DNA of 64,000 bases from Schizochytrium sp. TIO01 (taxonomy: Eukaryota; Sar; Bigyra; Thraustochytrida; Thraustochytriidae), in contig SMSO01000014.1 in the NCBI GenBank assembly GCA_004764695.1, positions 6,190,029 to 6,254,028 of the forward strand, given 5' to 3'. Position 1 is the first letter of the stretch. Every line of letters begins with the position of its first letter. The notes beneath the pieces were generated by a model that was not told the origin of the DNA, searched no databases, and saw only the letters and a program-made list of their open reading frames with translations. Positions 9,404 through 17,018 of this stretch are shown one piece after another. The position numbers and the translations under genes were made by a program.

Positions 9404-11374
9404 TTATTTGAATGAAATGAGAATATCCTGCCACAGGAAACGACCTATCTTTAAAGTACACTGATAGCTCGTATTTTTCTCAGAACTTGTTAATTTCTTT
9501 TTGCTTGAATAACTAACTGTCACGGATATAGTTTGATGTTCCATGTTAGTCGTGACTGGTTTTTTGTAAACCAAAACAGAACCAGCAAACTTCAATCCAG
9601 GTCCAATCATTGATGGTAGGTCTTCAACTCCATTAGTGTAAGTACCCCAATCACACACCACAGTTGCATAATTATCGATTGAAAATGGGTCTATGGTATA
9701 CTCATCATAGTTTCTTTGTAATTTCGCAGTAACTGTGGTCTGTGCATACCGAGTTGAACTGCCAGATTTAATCTTTGTTTGATAAATATCATACTGTGGA
9801 ACCCACGTCGTCTGGTCTGCCTTATCATAAGTGACTCGAACATCTACATAGTCTCGATTAAAATCCACCGTTTCGAAACGCAAACCATTATGATGAGTGT
9901 AATTCTTACCGAATGTGGTAATTTGTGTGGCGTGGTTCCTAGGTTTTGATTTTGTATTGCCAGAGGCAACATGAAACACACACCCCATTCCATCTCCATG
10001 TGCATTGTCACCCTGGTCTTCCTCATATGTTGAGCTAAAAACCTTTGGATATCTGTAAAATGAGAACCATGATTCAGAGTCATACACAAGGTCTCGATAA
10101 AAGAGAGCCATGGGATATGATGAATTAACAATTGTGTTCTCCCAAACAGTACGCAGGCGATAAGTATTCCCGGGGACTAAATTGATATAATCGTCTTCAT
10201 CAAACCAGCCAAATGCGTGCTTTTGTGCAGGTGTATAGCCTTCAGGGCCATAGTGATCGATGCCACGAGAAAGCTCCATACCACCAGAGCACGAGAAGTG
10301 ATCTCCGTATTCGGCGAGTTGACCCCAGCGCCCATCATCGAGTCTTTGGAAGAGATGGTTGTGATTCCATTGAAGTAAATGGCCATATTCATGAAAATAA
10401 CTGAGTAAACTTCCATTGGCTAATTGAATAACAGCTCCATTGCCTGCACCAATGTAACAAATTGCCGCAAAATAATGCTGGGTGCTCTTGTTAAATACAA
10501 AATTCGTATTATCCTTCTTTGCAAGTGTGAGTAGTTTCTTACGAACTAAGACACATCTGCCTTTAAATGAGCTCTTTTTTGCCAATGTGTATCTCTTGAA
10601 TCCCTAATCACCGTTATTTTTTATTGAATATGTGTAGTTTGACCAAAGTGCCATTTTATTCACGAAATAAGCCCAATAGTCATCATCACTGATAGTATTA
10701 TCAGTAGATTCTGGGTAGCCAATCATAGAGTAAGTAATGTCTTTAAAGTCAGGAACTAAAGTTCGGAGGTATCCATAGTCAGAAAGCTTAAATCTACCAA
10801 AGTCAGAGACGTTTCCTTGTTCTAAATATGGACTATACCCAAGGGCTGATTCTGTATTGACGACACGAAATTCAACATCACTGTGAGTTTTACTATTTGT
10901 TAGGTCCACGACTGTAACATCAGATGGGTTAATTGTTGGATATGCAGTTGGTTTGCTCGTCGGTGTGGTCGGGGCTGATGTTGATGTTGATGTTGATGAT
11001 GTTGGCTTTGCCGTAGGTTTAGAGGTTGGCGCTGATGTTGCGACTTGAGTTGTATAATCATCTCCGCTGCTGCTGCTACTACTGCTGCTACTACTGCTGC
11101 TGCTGTAAGTTTCACTTGTATAGTCATCCGAGGAGTAAGCAGAGGAGTCTGATACTGTTGATGTACTAGAAGACTTCGATGACGAGGAGCTACTTGAAGA
11201 AGACTCCGTTGTTGTGGTTGATGAGTTAGAAACCACAACTCCTGTTACAGTCCCAATTAATATCACTAAAAATGCAACAAATGCAAGTGTTCTTTTTGTT
11301 TTGTAGCTCATTCTGTGATCAGATTCGTGTTTAGAATGAGCTTTTTTAACATCGTGGTACTTTTGTTTCGTCAT
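9404..11374 (-). pseudogene. Stalk-anchored gametolysin-like (M11) metalloprotease with in-frame stop
   Basis: One reading frame runs from ATG 11374 to 9404, interrupted only by a TAG at 10604-10606. The N-terminal part (256 residues) is a type II membrane protein with a TM at about residues 29-49, Ser-rich blocks and a PT stalk (PTSKPTAKPT). The downstream part carries a metzincin zinc site HEYGHLLQWNH (H328, E329, H332, H338 counted from the ATG through the stop). It is followed by AEYGDHFSCSGGMELSRG and QKHAFGWF, the pattern of peptidase family M11 (gametolysin). The usual Gly before the third His is replaced. The family degrades extracellular matrix or cell walls. Either the gene is dead, the stop is read through, or the base is a sequence error. 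The downstream half has no nearby ATG of its own. Confidence 0.65.
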
Positions 11375-11543
11375 GTACAAAAATTAACAATAATATTAAA
11401 ACAATAATTAAGCTGAATCCTTGTTATTTTTTTTTAAGAAGCAATTTTATGTACACATAGATGTGAAATTCATCTTTCATGATATAAACTAACTACAACT
11501 TATGTATCGAGTTCAAATAATATAAATTACGAATTATCATCAC

Positions 11544-13565
11544 TCAGGACGTGCCGAAAATTGCTACAGGAATGTATGAGTTGTTTGCCAATGTTAGTCC
11601 ACATGACATCGGGACACATACTAGGTCTTCAGTCGATGCAATGTCAGGGTCAACGATATCGCCACAACATGGAAAATTAGTTTCACCGAAGAAAACCTGA
11701 CTCAATGTTGTGTCTGATAGGTCTTCACTCACATCAGTTCTAACGATGGTAAGTGTAAGGCCATCCTCCGACAGACTTACATAAGTACTATCAATTATCT
11801 CCGACGAATCACTAAAACCATAGTAACTTGAAGAAGATAGAGGACTCCATCTAAAGGGATGTGAAGTTGCATTTTCTGTTGCAGGTGTTGGCACTAAGAA
11901 GGCAACTGCTCGATCAAACACTATTTCAATTTCATCCGAACTTATCTTAGTCATACTACTAATTTGCGCTGGCTCCTCCGACATGTACAACTGTCGAAAG
12001 GCTCTGTAACCGACAGGTCCTCTCAGGCGCGGAACGCCTACTTTCTCTTTACCAAATGCAGTCGAGTCATCGGCATTTTCACACCAACCCTTGATAAACC
12101 AGGGTTGACTTGCAATCGACGATTCGGAACATGATGCGTTACTAAGAGTAATTGTACCTTCAGTTCTATAATAAGGATCTGGTAAATCGTACACACTCAC
12201 ATATGTTGTCAAGGAATCGCCTAGAGATTCAACTGTATCGTGGAAAGCAAGTCTAGCCTTTGTTGCGAGGCCTGCTGAATTTATATCCTGGACATCAACA
12301 CCGATAATTGCAATTTTAGACAGCGGATGTGCTTCGCGCCAATAATTTGTGAAAAAGTAATCATAATATTTATCTTGAAAATCTGAAACATCGTCCTCCG
12401 TCATAAAACTGTTACCATATTGAACTAAGAGAGCTTCCACAGTGCTGGACTCGAGTTGATGAAACCCCTGTTCATAGCCGGTCTCGTCACTCAAAGAGTC
12501 AATCTCGTATGGGTACCAATTACCGATACTTATTTGAGGTAATGAAATCACTACAAGTCCTATGAAATTAGTATCAGGGTATTCCTCTAAGTAATTTAGT
12601 GCAAAACTGTAACACGATGAAGAAGCATCTTCAAGACTCTCTTCAGAATTTGACCATCCATACGGAAGTGGATCCGATGCAATCGTGGCAATACCATACC
12701 TCATGTGAAAAATTCGAGAGTCGTAGCGAGATCGAAAGGAATCTGCTGCAAGGTCATGTTCTATAGGCAGTGCACTCGACTCTTCGCCAGCGCAAATAAA
12801 AACAACCCCAAATTGAAGATTTGATACAACAAATGTGTTATCAGCATAAAGATCCCACCTCGAATAGGGATATAATGTAGTTATATTCGTACCCACCTGT
12901 ACTGTGATAACTTGACCATCAGTATCGATTGAACATTCCCTCGTGATTTCTTCATCGCTATCGACATTGATCAATGTGCAAGTCTGGATATCAGAAGATA
13001 TACTCAGACCAAGGGGTTCGTAGTAAAGACCGAATGTGCCATCAGTGTCTAATTGAATAACAAGATTACCGGATGCAAGATAGGGGTCTTTGCCGCTTGT
13101 ATAACTAGAGCCCGTAATCGCCTCTATATCACTGGCTGTGCGCGCAGTTGGCGCAGTTGTGGGTCCTGATGTAGTTGGAGCTCCAGCGACGGTAGGATAT
13201 GGTGTCGGGTTTAGAGTCGGTGCATTTGTAGATTGGGGATCGTTGCTATCTGCCGTTGGACTAGAAGTAACCTCCTCAATTATATTTGCATAGTCATCGG
13301 AATTACTTGATGTGGAACTTGATGTTGTCGATGAAGAACTAGACAATGAATCGCATACAATTTTTTCACTTGTGAATGCCACCTCCACTGATGTACTATG
13401 GTTGAGTGGAATACATACTCCTGTCTCCTGAACAGAAATGTACATGGCGACTAATACAAGACTAATCATCAAGAGCGGATTGATTAGGATAAACCATAAT
13501 CGAAGAGCACTTGCGACAAAATGACTAGACGTTGAGTTACTCTTTTTACGCATGTTTACTGACAT
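11544..13565 (-). CDS. Stalk-type type II surface protein with large ectodomain
   Basis: A 673-residue protein of unknown function with the same plan as its two downstream neighbours. It has a short basic head, a TM at about residues 24-46 (FILINPLLMISLVLVAMYIS), a Ser/Thr-rich block and a Pro-Thr stalk (about residues 105-145). The ~530-residue ectodomain is rich in beta-type sequence with about ten cysteines, including the late CCGDIVDPDIA and CVPMSCG. No protease or lectin motif is convincing. GNLVIQLDTDGTFGLYYE vaguely recalls bulb-type lectin strands, but I do not call it. It follows the PAN-like gene by 66 bp and precedes the protease gene by 169 bp on the same strand. Confidence 0.7.
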   Translation of the reverse strand: MSVNMRKKSNSTSSHFVASALRLWFILINPLLMISLVLVAMYISVQETGVCIPLNHSTSVEVAFTSEKIVCDSLSSSSSTTSSSTSSNSDDYANIIEEVTSSPTADSNDPQSTNAPTLNPTPYPTVAGAPTTSGPTTAPTARTASDIEAITGSSYTSGKDPYLASGNLVIQLDTDGTFGLYYEPLGLSISSDIQTCTLINVDSDEEITRECSIDTDGQVITVQVGTNITTLYPYSRWDLYADNTFVVSNLQFGVVFICAGEESSALPIEHDLAADSFRSRYDSRIFHMRYGIATIASDPLPYGWSNSEESLEDASSSCYSFALNYLEEYPDTNFIGLVVISLPQISIGNWYPYEIDSLSDETGYEQGFHQLESSTVEALLVQYGNSFMTEDDVSDFQDKYYDYFFTNYWREAHPLSKIAIIGVDVQDINSAGLATKARLAFHDTVESLGDSLTTYVSVYDLPDPYYRTEGTITLSNASCSESSIASQPWFIKGWCENADDSTAFGKEKVGVPRLRGPVGYRAFRQLYMSEEPAQISSMTKISSDEIEIVFDRAVAFLVPTPATENATSHPFRWSPLSSSSYYGFSDSSEIIDSTYVSLSEDGLTLTIVRTDVSEDLSDTTLSQVFFGETNFPCCGDIVDPDIASTEDLVCVPMSCGLTLANNSYIPVAIFGTS

Positions 13566-13631
13566 GCTTCTATCTATCTAATAATTTATGTTCAAATATC
13601 ATATGTATGTTAGTTATATAGTTTTACTTGT

Positions 13632-14753
13632 TCACTCCATCTGTGGGATTTGTGAATATTCAACCCTGGGAATAATAACGTCTACAAAATGCCAATGAAA
13701 CATAGACAAACTAAGAAGAAGTGTTGTTAAAATGGCATTCATGAGGAATGTACTACTGAGCATACTTCTTTCCGCCATTTTAATGACGCGGGTGATATTC
13801 TCATGCTTGATTGTATTATAATACGGAGACTCGACTGCGCTTGTTGATAAGAACGTACTTGATGCGTCATTTACTGGTTCTGCACTACCATAAAGTACTT
13901 TAGCTATGTAAATTGCAGCGTGATCATCCTCTTCTTGAAAACGAAGTGCATATGCGTCGTGGATATCACAGTATGCCACGCTACCTAACACAGCACGATA
14001 AACAAACGCTGCACATACAAACACAGTGTAAGAATTACATAGTTGAGCACATTCGTCCAAGGATATTCTACTAAAACTCTGGACTAGATTTTCACTTGAA
14101 AGTGTCATGTTTATGATGGGTTCCTGGAAGCCTGAAAAATATTCATCGTTCGTATTATATTCAACGGTTGGTGGATACGTTGGAAACCTACCGTAGCAGA
14201 GATGGGGTTCCATCAGCCAGATGGAACGTACAAGGTTATTCGTATTTGTAGTATCCAATGAAGCACGGGGTAAACGTTCCGCATAGGTGCTGTTTTCATC
14301 AAATGTTATCGTTTCGCCTATGTAACAACTCATGAGATTACACGTGTACAACACATCAGTATAAACTGTTTCTATGCGTATGGACCTACATTTGAAATCC
14401 TCGAGTTCCAAGCATTGTTCAACACATGCTTCATATGCTTCCGCACCAGTTACACGGGCTGATACTTGAGTGGTGTAGCCACTATCGCATGTGTAATATG
14501 TAGCAGAGGGAATGACACTCGACTTAAGTGCATCTGTATCAACAAGTCCATACTGGCATGTTTCAGTCCAGTTAGATTCATCTAGTGTGATGTTTACATC
14601 AAATATACAGTCTAAAACATTACCATATGCAGAATTTACTTCAGACACCTGATCTGATGACGAGCAGTTCCACGAACTGGATTTCACTGGTGTGCCTGAT
14701 GTGTTCGAAATAAGAATAATTAGAATAATGAAGTTGTGAATGTGCTTAAACAT
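13632..14753 (-). CDS. PAN-like type I membrane protein
   Basis: A 373-residue product starting at ATG 14753. It has an N-terminal signal peptide (FIILIILISNTSG, about residues 7-20) and many N-glycosylation sequons. Two cysteine clusters resemble PAN/apple modules (about residues 108-160: YEACVEQCLELEDFKCRS; about 229-275: LDECAQLCNSYTVFVCAAF, then AYCDIHDA). A C-terminal hydrophobic segment (about 333-352) is followed by a short tail, giving type I topology. PAN modules bind proteins or carbohydrates outside the cell. Its ATG lies inside the end of the upstream CDS (8-bp overlap). A TATATAA-like stretch precedes the next downstream start. Confidence 0.65.
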   Translation of the reverse strand: MFKHIHNFIILIILISNTSGTPVKSSSWNCSSSDQVSEVNSAYGNVLDCIFDVNITLDESNWTETCQYGLVDTDALKSSVIPSATYYTCDSGYTTQVSARVTGAEAYEACVEQCLELEDFKCRSIRIETVYTDVLYTCNLMSCYIGETITFDENSTYAERLPRASLDTTNTNNLVRSIWLMEPHLCYGRFPTYPPTVEYNTNDEYFSGFQEPIINMTLSSENLVQSFSRISLDECAQLCNSYTVFVCAAFVYRAVLGSVAYCDIHDAYALRFQEEDDHAAIYIAKVLYGSAEPVNDASSTFLSTSAVESPYYNTIKHENITRVIKMAERSMLSSTFLMNAILTTLLLSLSMFHWHFVDVIIPRVEYSQIPQME

Positions 14754-15309
14754 TACTAGGGATTATAATTCTTCTCTTCTCACCCTTTATGAAAAGATCT
14801 GCCATATGATATGATAGAACGCTGTAAAGTAGCCCGCTTAATATACTTACGACACACACAAAAAGTTTCACATTGTTAAAAATGACTTGACCTTGCACAG
14901 TGTACGTGTAATCTAATGAATGCATTGTTTTAACCAAAGTGGCAGTGTCGTCTACATCTGTATCATATTGATATTCAAGCGTGAAGACATCATAGGATAC
15001 ATTTTCAATCAGTGTGACAGCTTTGAAGGTGGGGAATACAATACAGCTTCTAAGAACTGATGAATAACCTACCGCTTCACAATCTTGTGCCATGACACAT
15101 AGGTTTAAACAAGCTGATTCTTTAGTAACCCCTTCAATATAAGTTGCATCACTAGTGTTATCCGGCAGAGTGCTAGGATATGTGCTTACATTATAGAATG
15201 CTTCAGAATTTTTAATAAAGAGTAAAAATGCAAGTAGGACTTTATTTTGGAAGCCCATCATATTACTTACTGTGTGCGGTACAGAGATAGTTTTTTTATA
15301 CATATACAT
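14746..15309 (-). CDS. Small PAN-like type I membrane protein
   Basis: A 187-residue product. A signal peptide (KVLLAFLLFIKNSEA, about residues 23-38) leads to a short ectodomain with a cysteine cluster (ESACLNLCVMAQDCEAVGYS, then LRSCIVF). A hydrophobic segment at about residues 148-167 (KLFVCVVSILSGLLYSVLSY) and a basic tail follow. The plan is that of a one-module PAN-like receptor or glycoprotein. The cysteine region is related to the product at 7156-7656. Its TAA overlaps the downstream gene's ATG (8 bp shared), which is unusual in a eukaryotic genome. The start is ATG 15309; an internal ATG at about residue 18 would give a tighter signal peptide. Confidence 0.6.
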   Translation of the reverse strand: MYMYKKTISVPHTVSNMMGFQNKVLLAFLLFIKNSEAFYNVSTYPSTLPDNTSDATYIEGVTKESACLNLCVMAQDCEAVGYSSVLRSCIVFPTFKAVTLIENVSYDVFTLEYQYDTDVDDTATLVKTMHSLDYTYTVQGQVIFNNVKLFVCVVSILSGLLYSVLSYHMADLFIKGEKRRIIIPSNV

Positions 15310-15360
15310 GACTAAGGATAAATACTTATATCTCTAGTGGTATCTTTCTTTTAATTAGCA
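15310..15360. promoter_or_regulatory. 51-bp divergent intergenic gap
   Basis: Only 51 bp separate the ATGs of the minus-strand surface-protein series and the plus-strand pair. The gap is AT-rich (AAATACTTATAT) and must hold 5' ends for both directions if both are transcribed. No defined box was recognised. Confidence 0.3.
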
Positions 15361-15540
15361 ATGAGAGCGTTTTTAGAACTTATCACGAAAGTTCTTACTT
15401 CAACACCAATTATGATTGCTTTTGAGGTTTTAGCCCTGCATATAATCAACGAAAAGCTAGGTGCAGTTAGTGCTACATTCCTCGTATTACCGTACACTTG
15501 TTTATTTAACTTACTCGCCCTTGGTTGTTTTAAGTGGTAA
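15361..15540 (+). CDS. 59-residue hydrophobic microprotein
   Basis: A short frame (ATG 15361, TAA 15538-15540) encoding 59 residues. It has two hydrophobic stretches, about residues 11-29 (VLTSTPIMIAFEVLALHII) and 36-57 (VSATFLVLPYTCLFNLLALG), separated by a charged NEKLG turn, and ends in FKW. A two-pass membrane hairpin is the natural reading. It sits 28 bp upstream of the next gene and 51 bp from the divergent series, which argues that it is a real gene of the compact island. No homolog is recognised; small membrane proteins of this shape are common in viruses and mobile elements. Confidence 0.45.
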   Translation: MRAFLELITKVLTSTPIMIAFEVLALHIINEKLGAVSATFLVLPYTCLFNLLALGCFKW

Positions 15541-15568
15541 ACCCGCGACGAGGGAGTGCAGTGCAAGG

Positions 15569-16291
15569 ATGCAGGATAAGAGACGTGCGAAGCGCGTGCG
15601 GTTTAACTTACCAACCGAGGGCGAGAGGCGAGGGGCGAATGAAGAGGACGCGATGTGTGGTCCATCCATAGAGACAGTTATATGCCCACTCCATGGCGCA
15701 GTCCAAGAATCTTGTGGATATCATTGCAAGGAAATCAAACAACATTCAGTGATCACGCGGCAGTCAATCAGTGATCGGACACTAGCTCTTAACACAGAGT
15801 ATTTAAAGATCGATCGCACAAATCCACAAGAATGTATCATTTTCTGTCAAAAGATGACGCAGTTATACATCGATAAGGGACTGCTTGAAATTGGGATCCA
15901 GGGGAATGGAAATAATGTTATCATGGATCACGAAACTGAAGAATATAGCACAGCGGAGTTGCGAAAAGATATCAAGGAACTTGGTGATTATAGAAGAAGT
16001 GACAAGTTGAAGAAACTAATTAATGAATATCTCATTCTCCGGGAAAACTATACAAACCGTACCTTCCTTCGTGAGAAGAACGCATTTTCTGTTTATGTGG
16101 AAATGGTATCAGCTTCAGAAGACCTTAGTGATCAAATTGAGCAGATGATGCTACGCGAGGCAACTGAGTATGTGATTTCTCAGAAATATTCAGAATCCGC
16201 TCGGCGTGTTAGGAATAGGGAGTTTGAAATCAACTTTCTGTTTTCTTACTTTTCACCCATGGAATTAGGCTGTATTTTCGAGACAGAGTAA
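15569..16291 (+). CDS. Hypothetical 240-residue soluble protein with RVxF motif
   Basis: The open frame extends upstream, but I choose the ATG at 15569 because the earlier part overlaps the microprotein in another frame. The product starts with a basic patch and AKRVRFNLP, which contains an RVxF sequence of the kind that docks protein phosphatase 1. Cysteines and histidines follow (CPLHGAVQESCGYHC), possibly a small zinc site. The rest is charged and helical (for example STAELRKDIKELGDYRRSDK) with no membrane segment. Function unknown. It is the second gene of the plus-strand pair. Confidence 0.5.
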   Translation: MQDKRRAKRVRFNLPTEGERRGANEEDAMCGPSIETVICPLHGAVQESCGYHCKEIKQHSVITRQSISDRTLALNTEYLKIDRTNPQECIIFCQKMTQLYIDKGLLEIGIQGNGNNVIMDHETEEYSTAELRKDIKELGDYRRSDKLKKLINEYLILRENYTNRTFLREKNAFSVYVEMVSASEDLSDQIEQMMLREATEYVISQKYSESARRVRNREFEINFLFSYFSPMELGCIFETE

Positions 16292-16393
16292 CAATTGGTA
16301 AAATATATCTTTTTAATTTTGATTTTAATTTTAATTTTAAGAATGTAAATAATTATTTTAAAAAAAATAGAAACAATGGTTTCAACTACACTT

Positions 16394-16930
16394 ACATTAA
16401 CTAAAGAAACTCAAACTGGTGGCCCTCAAGGTTTTTTACAGACCTGTCTATTAATTAGTACCTGCATTGATCACGAATTTGATCATATCTACCTACACAA
16501 ACGAAACATATAGTCACTGAAACGATTTACACTCCCTCGCTCGCTTATCGTTCTATTCCTACCTAGTTATTTTCGTCTTACCAAACTCATAATAAAGCAA
16601 TCCCAGCTATTTTCGCCTATGAGAGTGCTACCAGGCCTCCTAGTAAACCGTCCTAACTATTTTCACATTAACCCGGTACTACATTAACTAAAGAAACTCA
16701 AACTGGTGGCCCTCAAGGTTTTTTACAGACCTGTCTATTAATTAGTACCTGCGTTGATCACGAATTTGATCATATCTACCTACACAAACGAAAGATCTTA
16801 CTTATTTTCGTCTTACCAAACTCATAATAAAGCCATCCCAACTATTTTCGCCTATGAGAGTGCTACCAGGCCTCCTAGTAAACCGTCCTAACTATTTTCG
16901 CCTATGATACATTAACCCGGTCATATATTT
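16394..16930. repeat. 287-bp tandem direct repeat, two copies
   Basis: Copy 1 runs 16394-16680. Copy 2 begins at 16681 with the same ACATTAACTAAAGAAACTCA and continues to about 16930. Copy 2 lacks about 50 bp present in copy 1 (around 16509-16560). Each copy contains a near-palindrome TGATCACGAATTTGATCA and two or three TATTTTCG(C/T)CT boxes. The pair fills the gap between the 240-residue gene and the nuclease-kinase gene, so it could be regulatory or a footprint of a mobile element. No protein is encoded. Confidence 0.85.
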
Positions 16931-17018
16931 TAAAGTATTCATGTATCTATGAATTAGTTATATTATACCATTATCCCGAAGGTTTACCTTCACGGCAGAC
17001 CCGAAACGCGCTGGCAAA

